Source of the DNA: Candidatus Omnitrophota bacterium
GTDB taxonomy: Bacteria; Omnitrophota; Gorgyraeia; S143-82
NCBI GenBank assembly: GCA_027034965.1
Contig: JALVWL010000203.1
Coordinates: forward strand, 1 to 7,671
Direction: 5' to 3'
Length of the DNA stretch: 7,671 bases
Notes under the pieces: generated by a model
What the model saw: only the letters and a program-made list of their open reading frames with translations
Databases searched by the model: none
Told to the model about the DNA's origin: nothing
Shown here: in pieces, positions 1-6,119 of the stretch
How the letters are laid out: every line of letters starts with the position of its first letter
Position numbering within the stretch: the stretch's first letter is position 1
Translations under genes and position numbers: made by a program

Positions 1-501
1 CAGGCTATCGGTGGGATATACATCCCGCTTAAGGCAAAGGGCATACACCTTGGCGCTGGAGAGATGGATCAGGGCCAGTATGATAGGGATCCATCTTTTA
101 TTGAAAGGAAAATCAATTACATCGTAGGGGCATCTATGTTTGTGAAACGCGAGTTTATTGAATCCGTCGGTCTTATGTGTGCAGACTATTTCCTCTTCTT
201 CGAAGAGATAGACTGGGTATTGCGAGGCCAAAAAAAGGGCTGGAGAATAGGCTATTGTCCAGGGGCTGCAATAATCCATAAAGAAAGCACAACCTTAAAA
301 GATAAAACCAATCCCACGGATCTGCAAAAAAAGATCTATTATTATAGTATGCGCAACAAACTCCTATTTACAAAGAAATTCTATCCCCAATTCCTTCCTC
401 TGATCTACCTTCGACTCATACTACAGGTATTCAAGGAAAAGAAAAAGAATCCCTGGCGAGTCCAAGTCCTACTAGCTATCCTGAAGGGTAAGGCCATATA
501 A
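1..501 (+). CDS. Family 2 glycosyltransferase, C-terminal part (5' end outside window)
   Basis: The frame is open from base 1 to the TAA at 499-501, giving the last 166 residues of a protein that starts upstream. It would move a sugar from a nucleotide-sugar donor onto a cell-surface glycan, with the catalytic domain at the cytoplasmic face. The visible part has the late GT2 signature: VGASMFVKRE (about residues 42-51), then a Gly-Leu turn, then FFEEIDW (about 66-72), where the acidic EExD triad corresponds to the catalytic-base region ExD of GT-A enzymes. After these come an HKES motif and YYSMRNK, which match the H...RN pattern of rhamnosyltransferase-like (WbbL-type) GT2 proteins. The donor-binding N-terminal half with its DxD is missing, so donor and acceptor cannot be told. 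The tail is basic and hydrophobic. It converges on bioD and is not part of the minus-strand operon. Family assignment is firm; the rhamnosyl specificity is only a guess. Confidence 0.85.
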   Translation, partial: QAIGGIYIPLKAKGIHLGAGEMDQGQYDRDPSFIERKINYIVGASMFVKREFIESVGLMCADYFLFFEEIDWVLRGQKKGWRIGYCPGAAIIHKESTTLKDKTNPTDLQKKIYYYSMRNKLLFTKKFYPQFLPLIYLRLILQVFKEKKKNPWRVQVLLAILKGKAI

Positions 502-707
502 AACTCAAAATTCAAATCTCAAAAGTCAAAACCACAGCTTAAAACTTAAATCTTAAGAATGAAGAATGAAGAATGGAGCATGGAGAATGAAGGAAATTTT
601 TCATTAAGAAGGAAAAATACCCTAGTAAATAAAAATCCTTCATGCTTCATTCTTCCTCCTCCCTTCTCAAAACTTGAGTTGTGGTTTTTAGTTTTTAGTT
701 ATTTTAA
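502..707. repeat. Degenerate heptanucleotide repeats forming a large imperfect inverted repeat
   Basis: Right after the glycosyltransferase stop codon the sequence runs in 7-base steps. Left arm from 502: aactcaa, aattcaa, atctcaa, aagtcaa, aaccaca, gcttaaa, acttaaa, tcttaag, aatgaag, aatgaag, aatggag, catggag, aatgaag. The right arm (638-707) is also heptadic. Read on the minus strand it gives aactaaa, aactaaa, aaccaca, actcaag, ttttgag, aagggag, gaggaag, aatgaag, catgaag. Several units recur in the same order in both arms: aaccaca at 530-536 and 680-686, gaagaatgGagcatg at 568-582 against 641-655 with one mismatch, and aaggaaattttt against aaaaatcctt. The centre at about 600-631 is unpaired. 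It could fold as a bidirectional 3' structure between two convergent genes, or be a relic of a non-autonomous element. No transposase or target duplication is seen. It resembles in style the STRR heptamers of filamentous cyanobacteria, with different unit sequences. Confidence 0.75.
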
Positions 708-761
708 TTTGCCCTACAACGAGTTCCATTATATTTTAATCCCCTATTGCATAATTTGGGA
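708..761. other. Short unassigned spacer downstream of bioD
   Basis: This AT-rich stretch separates the right arm of the heptad repeat from the bioD stop codon. I see no GC-rich hairpin followed by a T-run on either strand and no open frame with a credible start. Any transcription end for the minus-strand genes would have to use the repeat structure or Rho. Confidence 0.4.
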
Positions 762-1463
762 TTATTGTTTTATTCTTTTCTTCAATCCCTTGGCAATAGA
801 CTTAAAAACATCCAGATAATCCCTTATAGGATTCATATAAGGCAGGCGACCCAGGAGGGGTATATTGGAAAGCCTCTTAATTATTTTGATATTATCGGCC
901 TTTATATCTTGGTTACAGCCAAAGGCATCGTTGTAGACCAACCCGATTATAGGTATAGACCTTTGTCTTATCGCCTCTATAGAAAGCAATGTATGATTTA
1001 TTGCCCCCAACACATTTTTCACCACCAGAACGACAGGCAGTTTTAATTGTTCTACTATGTCCAGAAGCAATAGGTTCTCTCTTAAGGGAACAAGGCTTCC
1101 GCCTACTCCCTCGACTATAAGCAGATCCATAAGATCCTTATATTCCTGGTAAAGCCTCTTTATCCTGGCATCATCTATACTAATCCCCGCCAGTTTAGAG
1201 GCATAATGGGGCGAAGCAGGATATACAAAGGAATAGGGGTTGAGATGTTCGGCCCTTATTAGTGGGAAAAAATCTTTTTTCAGTCCAGCCGTGCGTAGAC
1301 AAAACTCAACATCCTCAGAGAAACCGAATCTATCTCCGGTAGAGACCCATTTCTGTACGCCCGTCTCAAAACCAAGCACCCTGAATGCCAGTAACAGGCC
1401 TGCACAGACAATCGTTTTGCCAACCTCTGTATCCGTGCCAAGGACAATAAAAGAACTCCCCAT
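762..1463 (-). CDS. bioD: ATP-dependent dethiobiotin synthetase
   Basis: BioD closes the ureido ring of dethiobiotin from 7,8-diaminopelargonate, CO2 and ATP, the penultimate step of biotin synthesis, in the cytoplasm. From the ATG at 1463 the protein has 233 residues, normal for the family. The P-loop GTDTEVGKT is at about residues 9-17. A lysine follows in VQKWVSTG (about 36-43), where most homologues have KPVxSG or KPVxTG. NPYSF and SPH match the NPYxF and SPH signature. VEGVGG (about 117-122) corresponds to the VEGAGG Mg/substrate loop, and YND (about 177-179) to the nucleotide-contacting ND. An in-frame TTG six bases upstream (1469) is possible, but the only weak Shine-Dalgarno-like TAGG (1473-1476) is 3 bases from the TTG and 9 from the ATG, so the ATG is preferred. 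It starts 17 bp after rpoD and is the last gene of the train. No other bio gene is visible. The Trp after the lysine is unusual. Confidence 0.93.
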   Translation of the reverse strand: MGSSFIVLGTDTEVGKTIVCAGLLLAFRVLGFETGVQKWVSTGDRFGFSEDVEFCLRTAGLKKDFFPLIRAEHLNPYSFVYPASPHYASKLAGISIDDARIKRLYQEYKDLMDLLIVEGVGGSLVPLRENLLLLDIVEQLKLPVVLVVKNVLGAINHTLLSIEAIRQRSIPIIGLVYNDAFGCNQDIKADNIKIIKRLSNIPLLGRLPYMNPIRDYLDVFKSIAKGLKKRIKQ

Positions 1464-1480
1464 AACCAAAGGCCTACAGT

Positions 1481-3004
1481 CTAGCTGGTCAATAGATCCA
1501 GGTACTGCTGTAGTCTACGCGCCCTGGTTGGATGGCGCAATTTCTTGAGGGCCTTTGTCTCTATCTGTCGCACCCTCTCACGAGTAACCTTAAATATAGA
1601 TCCAACCTCCTCAAGGGTGCGAGGACAACCATCATCAATTCCAAATCTCAACTTCAGGATATCCCTTTCTCGATCGTTGAGGGTATCCAGCACATCGCGT
1701 ATCTCTTCTCTCAATATAGAGGCCATAGTTGCATTGGATGGTGAAGCAGCCATTTTGTCCTCGATAAAGTCGCCAAAAAATGTATCTCCATCGTCTCCTA
1801 TTGGTGTCTGCAGGGATATCGGCTCCTGGGCTATCTTGAGAATACCCTTGACCTTCTCTACTGGCATCTTTAATTTCTGGGCAATATCCTCAGGAGTCGG
1901 CTCACAACCCTTCTCCTGTACAAACACCTGGATAATCCTTATTATCTTATTTATGGTCTCAGTCATATGCACGGGTATGCGAATAGTCCTGGCCTGATCC
2001 GCAATCGCCCTGGTTATTGCCTGCCTTATCCACCAGGTGGCGTAGGTGCTAAACTTATAGCCCCTCTTATACTCAAACTTATCCACGGCCTTCATAAGGC
2101 CGATGTTGCCTTCCTGGATAAGGTCCAGAAAAGACATCCCGCGGTTGCTGTACTTTTTGGCAATGCTTATGACCAATCTGAGGTTTCCCTCTACCAATTC
2201 CTTTTTTGCTGCATTATACTCGCGTTCATAATCTTCTATCTGAAGTAATAATTTCCTAGCCTCTTTTAAAGGCTGATTCAATGCCTCTATAATTGCCTTG
2301 CGCTTGCCCTTTAATATCTGTATCCTGTTTTTACTTCGTTCCTTACTTGTCTCCTCGAGTCTCTTTATTTCTTCTCCAAGGCGGTCTATCTCCTCAATCA
2401 TACCCCTGAACTCATTGCTTATCTTGACTATAACCGAGCTGATCCAGCCAAACTTCATCATTATATCGATTATCTTCTCCTTACTCCTTGCCTTCTTTAG
2501 CTGGGTAAGCAAACGCTTTATCTTTCTAACTGCCTTGGGTGGATTATCTTTGACAGTCCCTTTTATATAGTCATCTGGATCTAGCTCACCGTTTGCTATC
2601 CTCTCTGCCAGATCTATTATCCTGCGCCTTGCAATACCACAGGAAAGCACTGCCCTGTGAAAACGTTTTTCCTTTTCCTCTATCTTCTTCGCCAGGGCAA
2701 GCTCTTCCTCCCTAGTGAGGAGAGAAATCTGACCCATCTGTTTCAAATAAAGCCTCACCGGATCATCGGTCGCCTGAGATCTCTCACCAGAAGACTTTGT
2801 CTCTGCAGTGACAGGTTTTGATTCGGGTATCTTATCCAATATCCTTATGTCCTCTGCACCCAACAGACTCAAAATCTCATCTATGTCCGACTCATCAACA
2901 ACTGTATCCGGAAGCAGAGAATTTATCTCCTCATAGGTAAGATATCCCTTTTTCTTACCTGCCGAAATAAGCTCATCTGCCATATTTTTAGATATTCTGG
3001 CCAA
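1481..3004 (-). CDS. rpoD: Primary RNA polymerase sigma factor (sigma-70/RpoD)
   Basis: This is the housekeeping sigma factor that directs core RNA polymerase to -10/-35 promoters. The 507 residues show the full primary-sigma layout. A region 1.1-like N-terminus covers about 8-57, and region 1.2 (DDPVRLYLKQMG) about 80-112. A charged helical non-conserved segment spans about 135-260. Region 2 covers about 268-345, with NLRLVISIAKKY, SFLDLIQEGNIGLMKAVDKF and the melting and -10 residues in FSTYATWWIRQAI. Region 3 follows, with the finger SLQTPIGDDGDTFFGDFIED (397-416). Region 4 has the -35 helix-turn-helix TLEEVGSIFKVTRERVRQIE (463-482). A region 1.1 plus the long insert marks a primary factor rather than an alternative one. 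The start is a TTG at 3004, chosen because AAGGAGG lies 7 bases upstream. This makes it overlap the end of dnaG by 17 bp. An ATG at 2983, four bases past the dnaG stop, would cost only seven residues and has no comparable ribosome site. Confidence 0.97.
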   Translation of the reverse strand: MARISKNMADELISAGKKKGYLTYEEINSLLPDTVVDESDIDEILSLLGAEDIRILDKIPESKPVTAETKSSGERSQATDDPVRLYLKQMGQISLLTREEELALAKKIEEKEKRFHRAVLSCGIARRRIIDLAERIANGELDPDDYIKGTVKDNPPKAVRKIKRLLTQLKKARSKEKIIDIMMKFGWISSVIVKISNEFRGMIEEIDRLGEEIKRLEETSKERSKNRIQILKGKRKAIIEALNQPLKEARKLLLQIEDYEREYNAAKKELVEGNLRLVISIAKKYSNRGMSFLDLIQEGNIGLMKAVDKFEYKRGYKFSTYATWWIRQAITRAIADQARTIRIPVHMTETINKIIRIIQVFVQEKGCEPTPEDIAQKLKMPVEKVKGILKIAQEPISLQTPIGDDGDTFFGDFIEDKMAASPSNATMASILREEIRDVLDTLNDRERDILKLRFGIDDGCPRTLEEVGSIFKVTRERVRQIETKALKKLRHPTRARRLQQYLDLLTS

Positions 3005-4781
3005 TCCTATCCCTCCTTTTCTTCAGGAGTGCATCCAGCTCCCTCAAAAGCTCAGACGTATCCTCACCTCTTTTAGACCTATCACGTATCACCTCTTTTA
3101 ATATCTTTATCTTCCTTGCGTTCCTCTTATCCAAAAGGACTTTTGAGGAAGTATATATCATTTCCTCGGGATCGGCAACTTCCGAAAACAAAATTTCATT
3201 AAACCAGCTCAGAATCTCTGGCCTGACCGAGATCTCGCCGTTCTGCAGGCCTATCTGAAGCCTCCCTATATCAAAATTCGCATCCAGTATGGACTGCCAC
3301 AACTCCAACAGGTCAGCATCCTCAAAATCCGTTGGCATCAACAGATCCTTGATCTGTCCCCTGTATTCAGGACAGAGCAGTGCCAATTTTACCAGCTCTG
3401 CCTCAGGCCCCTTAGGCCTCAAACCCTGCCTCAGGCCTATATTCGTATTCCCTGAAGCCCGAACCCTCCTGCGCAGAGATGCATTATCTCGTCTCTGCGC
3501 CTGAAAACTACGGAATTCCCGCGCTAATTCATAATCCTTCAACCCAGCAAATCCTGCCAGGGCAGAGAGATAACCAGTTTGTATTATACTATTTTCAATA
3601 GCACTAATCAACTCAAACAACTCCTTGAAAAATAGTGATTTTTGTTTCAAGTCAGACATATCGTACTCTTTTGAAATCGTTTCCATAAGAAACTCAAAAC
3701 CATCCACTGGTTCCAGGGCCAGAAAGGCATCTCTGCCATAGCTCCCCACATACTCATCTGGATCCATTCCCTCTGGCAAAAAGAGTACCTGCACAGACAA
3801 CGGAGTGGGCAACAGCAACCTCACTGCCCTAACTGCAGCGTTTATCCCTGCCTCATCCGGGTCAAAGACCAGAACCAATCGCCTGACATAACGGGAAAGA
3901 AGCCTTATATGGCCTTCTCCAAATGCAGTACCAAGACACGCCACCACATTTCCTATCCCGCAACGGTTAAGACCTATTACATCCATATACCCCTCCACAA
4001 GGAAAAAATAACCTTCATCAGTGTGATGTCTGGCAAGATTGAGACCATAGAGAAGATTTGATTTCTTAAATATCCTTGTATCCGGGGTATTTAGGTATTT
4101 AGGTTGCTCTTCACCAAGGCTTCTACCGCCAAATCCCACTACCCGGGACTGGTTATCGAATACCGGAAACATAATACGATTCCTGAATCTATCGTAAAAG
4201 CCGCCCTTCTCAGAGGCCACAACAAGACCTGATTCCAGTAACAACTTATCAGATGCCTTTTTCTCCCTTGCCAGGGAACAGAATTCATCCCATTCATCAC
4301 GCGCATATCCCAGTTTAAACCTCTTTATCACCTCGATATCAAGGCCCCGCGAGAGTAGGTACTCAAGGGCAACCCTGCCCTGTTTAGAAAACAGATTTTT
4401 GTGATAAAAATTCACAGCAAATGAATTAATCGCATACAGATTCTTTAAAGATACTCCCTCCTTGGTAGTTGTTTTCTGCCTCTGACTTTCAGGAAGGGGC
4501 ATATTATACTTCCTGGCCAACAGCTCTACTGCCTCAGGGAAGGAGACCTTTTCGTATTCCATCACAAAGCCGAAGACATTGCCCCCCTTTCCACATCCAA
4601 AGCAATGAAATATCTGCTTCTCAGGAGATACAATAAAAGAAGGGGTCTTTTCCCTATGGAACGGACACAATGCCTTATAATTTGCCCCTGCTTTTGTCAA
4701 GGGCACATAGGAAGAAATGACATCGACTATATCAGCGCGAAGCCTTAACTCATCTATAAACCTATCAGGATAAATCGGCAT
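2988..4781 (-). CDS. dnaG: DNA primase
   Basis: DnaG makes the RNA primers for chromosome replication in contact with the DnaB helicase. At 597 residues it is a typical bacterial primase. The N-terminal CHC2 zinc-binding domain has CPFH (C39, H42) and CFGC (C60, C63), framed by the classic EKTPSF and GKGGNVFGF. The catalytic core follows, with the basic RNA-polymerase motif DRFRNRIMFPV (about 197-207) and VVGFGGR. The TOPRIM domain has LVEGYMDV with metal-ligand E263, and VFDPDEAG with D307 and D309; the family more often has FDGD there. The region after about residue 440 is the poorly conserved helicase-binding domain and ends in a basic KKRRDR tail. The ATG at 4781 has AAGGG 5 bases upstream and lies 16 bp after the fabD stop. 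Pairing with rpoD is the core of the macromolecular-synthesis operon; the frequent partner rpsU is not next to it. Confidence 0.97.
   Translation of the reverse strand: MPIYPDRFIDELRLRADIVDVISSYVPLTKAGANYKALCPFHREKTPSFIVSPEKQIFHCFGCGKGGNVFGFVMEYEKVSFPEAVELLARKYNMPLPESQRQKTTTKEGVSLKNLYAINSFAVNFYHKNLFSKQGRVALEYLLSRGLDIEVIKRFKLGYARDEWDEFCSLAREKKASDKLLLESGLVVASEKGGFYDRFRNRIMFPVFDNQSRVVGFGGRSLGEEQPKYLNTPDTRIFKKSNLLYGLNLARHHTDEGYFFLVEGYMDVIGLNRCGIGNVVACLGTAFGEGHIRLLSRYVRRLVLVFDPDEAGINAAVRAVRLLLPTPLSVQVLFLPEGMDPDEYVGSYGRDAFLALEPVDGFEFLMETISKEYDMSDLKQKSLFFKELFELISAIENSIIQTGYLSALAGFAGLKDYELAREFRSFQAQRRDNASLRRRVRASGNTNIGLRQGLRPKGPEAELVKLALLCPEYRGQIKDLLMPTDFEDADLLELWQSILDANFDIGRLQIGLQNGEISVRPEILSWFNEILFSEVADPEEMIYTSSKVLLDKRNARKIKILKEVIRDRSKRGEDTSELLRELDALLKKRRDRIGQNI
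3012..3018 (-). promoter_or_regulatory. Strong Shine-Dalgarno for rpoD, inside the end of dnaG
   Basis: The minus strand reads AAGGAGG, then 7 bases, then TTG at 3004. This near-perfect anti-16S match at ideal spacing decides the TTG start of rpoD over the ATG at 2983. It sits within the last codons of dnaG, where it encodes part of the Lys/Arg-rich tail, so rpoD can be initiated independently while dnaG is being read. Confidence 0.8.
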
Positions 4782-4797
4782 ATCATCCCTTAACCCT

Positions 4798-5649
4798 TTA
4801 CCTGCATATCTTCCGCACCATAGCGGTCAATATGCCAGCGGGTTCCAGCTCGTGAAACGAATCAACCAGCGGGCACATCTGCCGCACAGCTGACTCCCAC
4901 AACGTAGGACTGACAAGCTGTCTCTTGAGACCATCTTTTATCTCCTCTCCACTCTCAACCCTGCGGCCATAGATACTGCTGAAAAAACCAACCGAGGGAT
5001 CTTTAAAATCAAGCCTATCTATCTCTTTATTCAATTCCTCTTGGGCATCCTTTAATAGGAAACAATGAAATGCACCACTTACCGGCAGGCGCACCACTCG
5101 CCTGGCACCTGCCTCCTTTATCCTCTCCTCGGCCCGCTCTATATCCTCTAGTCTGCCTGAGATAACTATCTGACCAGGGGCATTGAAGTTGGCCAAGGCA
5201 ACACCTGTCTCCTGGGCTATCTCCTGGAGCTTCTCCTTGTCAAGTCCAATAACCGCGGTCATAGCACCTGGAATGCGTTCGCTAGCCTCTTGCATAAGCC
5301 TGCCTCTTAAGTCTACCAATCGAACCACAGCCTCAAAATCAAGCACACCAGCCGACAGTAATGCCCCAAATTCTCCCAGACTCAGTCCTGCTGAGATAAA
5401 CTCAATATCTGGATTGCCCTCTCTATAGGAAAGAAACGAGACATAGCTAACCACCGTAATAGCGGCCTGACAGAACCTGGTCTGGTCAAGCACATCCTGC
5501 GGCCCATCGAAACACAGCTCTGCAACATCCCAGCCAACTATATCCGAGGCCTTCTGATAGTAGTCCCTTACCCAGGCCTTTTCCTTGTATAGGTCCCTTC
5601 CCATTCCGACCTTCTGTGCACCTTGTCCTGGAAAGAGTAAACCGACCAT
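4798..5649 (-). CDS. fabD: Malonyl-CoA:acyl-carrier-protein transacylase
   Basis: FabD transfers the malonyl group from malonyl-CoA to ACP, feeding type II fatty-acid synthesis in the cytoplasm. From the ATG at 5649 it has 283 residues, close to the usual length of about 300. LLFPGQGAQ (from residue 4) forms the oxyanion-hole region. The nucleophile is S90 in AGLSLGE, with Leu where E. coli has His in GHSLGE; plant-type FabD also has GLSLGE. R115 in DLRG is the malonyl carboxylate ligand, NFNAPGQIVISG is diagnostic, and the catalytic His is H195 in VSGAFH. FHCF replaces the common FHSP. The end ELEPAG fits the family's ExGP/EPG element. The frame also has a GTG at 5682, which would overlap the upstream gene by 16 bp and add residues with no family match. 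The ATG is preceded by GGAGG at 7 bases, so it is chosen. No other fab gene is in view. Confidence 0.95.
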   Translation of the reverse strand: MVGLLFPGQGAQKVGMGRDLYKEKAWVRDYYQKASDIVGWDVAELCFDGPQDVLDQTRFCQAAITVVSYVSFLSYREGNPDIEFISAGLSLGEFGALLSAGVLDFEAVVRLVDLRGRLMQEASERIPGAMTAVIGLDKEKLQEIAQETGVALANFNAPGQIVISGRLEDIERAEERIKEAGARRVVRLPVSGAFHCFLLKDAQEELNKEIDRLDFKDPSVGFFSSIYGRRVESGEEIKDGLKRQLVSPTLWESAVRQMCPLVDSFHELEPAGILTAMVRKICR

Positions 5650-5651
5650 AT

Positions 5652-5661
5652 CCTCACCTCC
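5652..5661 (-). promoter_or_regulatory. Shine-Dalgarno deciding the fabD start
   Basis: The minus strand reads GGAGGTGAGG directly after the stop of the upstream SLOG gene. GGAGG ends 7 bases before the ATG at 5649. This supports the shorter FabD and excludes the GTG at 5682, whose upstream bases lie inside the SLOG gene and show no comparable site. Confidence 0.75.
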
Positions 5662-5666
5662 ATAAA

Positions 5667-6119
5667 CTACAAAAGCTCCCACAACTCAGATGGGCTATCT
5701 ATCTTTTCTATACCCGGTATATCCCAGGTCTTTATCCCAATCACCCTCCGCGCCTCTGATAGGGCAAAGCCTATCTCAGAGAGAGTGCCATAACTACCAG
5801 GCAAAGCGATAACAACATCTCCACTATAAGCCACTATTGCATTGCGTGCATAGCCCATCCCCGTCGGGATAGCGATATCCACATAGGGATTGGCAAAGTC
5901 CTTCTCCTTCTGAGGTAGTATACCTATAGTAAGGCCGCCTTTTGCCTTGGCACCCTTACAAGCAGCCTCCATTACCCCACCTAAGCCACCACACAAAAGC
6001 ACGTAACCCTTCGAGGCAACGATTCCTCCCACCTCAAATGCAAGCCCAAGCGCATACTCATCAGGGGAACTGCCGCCAATAACAGATGCAATGCGATATG
6101 ACGTTCTGCCTCTAAACAT
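5667..6119 (-). CDS. SLOG/LOG-like Rossmann-fold nucleotide-binding protein (TIGR00725-like)
   Basis: This is a compact 150-residue protein, probably cytoplasmic, with no signal peptide or membrane segment. Visible motifs follow the order seen in the TIGR00725/SLOG cluster related to LOG ('lysine decarboxylase-like') proteins. They are ASVIGGSSP (about 11-19), LLCGGLGGVMEAACKGA (about 41-57), TIGILP (64-69), GMGYARN (87-93) and LPGSYGTLSEIGFAL (106-120). The last is the PGGxGTxxE nucleotide-phosphate loop with Ser for the second Gly. In LOG enzymes, which cleave nucleoside 5'-monophosphates to base plus ribose 5-phosphate, an Arg and the Glu of this loop are catalytic. R92 and E115 are candidates here, but no activity has been established for this subfamily as far as I know. 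Its ATG shares one base with the rho stop (TGATG), and the ribosome site is weak, so translation is probably coupled to rho. The fold call is firm; substrate and role are unknown. Confidence 0.85.
   Translation of the reverse strand: MFRGRTSYRIASVIGGSSPDEYALGLAFEVGGIVASKGYVLLCGGLGGVMEAACKGAKAKGGLTIGILPQKEKDFANPYVDIAIPTGMGYARNAIVAYSGDVVIALPGSYGTLSEIGFALSEARRVIGIKTWDIPGIEKIDSPSELWELL

Noticed and set aside
596..618. Small hairpin ATTTTTC / GAAAAAT as an intrinsic terminator
   Set aside because: The stem is 7 bp and almost all A-T, the loop is 9 bases, and no clean T-run follows, so it is too weak to call alone.
502..707. CRISPR array
   Set aside because: The repeat unit is only 7 bases, contiguous without spacers and degenerate, which is unlike CRISPR repeats and spacers. 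No cas gene is present.
502..761. tRNA, rRNA or riboswitch in the intergenic gap
   Set aside because: No cloverleaf, GTTCGA-like T-loop or known riboswitch core is visible. The sequence is explained by the heptad repeats and an AT-rich spacer.
559..819. Plus-strand open frame starting MKNEEWSMENE
   Set aside because: Its 5' half is a translation of the heptad repeat, which naturally yields a 7-residue pattern, and its 3' half is antisense to bioD. It has no ribosome site and no recognisable domain.
747..1046. Plus-strand open frame of 99 codons
   Set aside because: It lies almost wholly antisense to the well-supported bioD and shows no family features.
1240..2570. Several plus-strand open frames antisense to bioD and rpoD
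   Set aside because: They mirror conserved sigma-70 and BioD coding sequence, have Ser/Ile/Leu-rich low-information translations, and overlap each other in different frames.
3289..3504. Plus-strand open frame antisense to dnaG
   Set aside because: It lies fully within the dnaG C-terminal coding region and has no independent start signal or homology pattern.
5183..5428. Plus-strand open frame antisense to fabD
   Set aside because: Its Ser-rich translation comes from reading the opposite strand of a conserved FabD segment.
5650..5682. Longer FabD starting at GTG 5682
   Set aside because: The added 11 residues have no FabD match and would overlap the SLOG gene, while the ATG at 5649 has an ideal Shine-Dalgarno.
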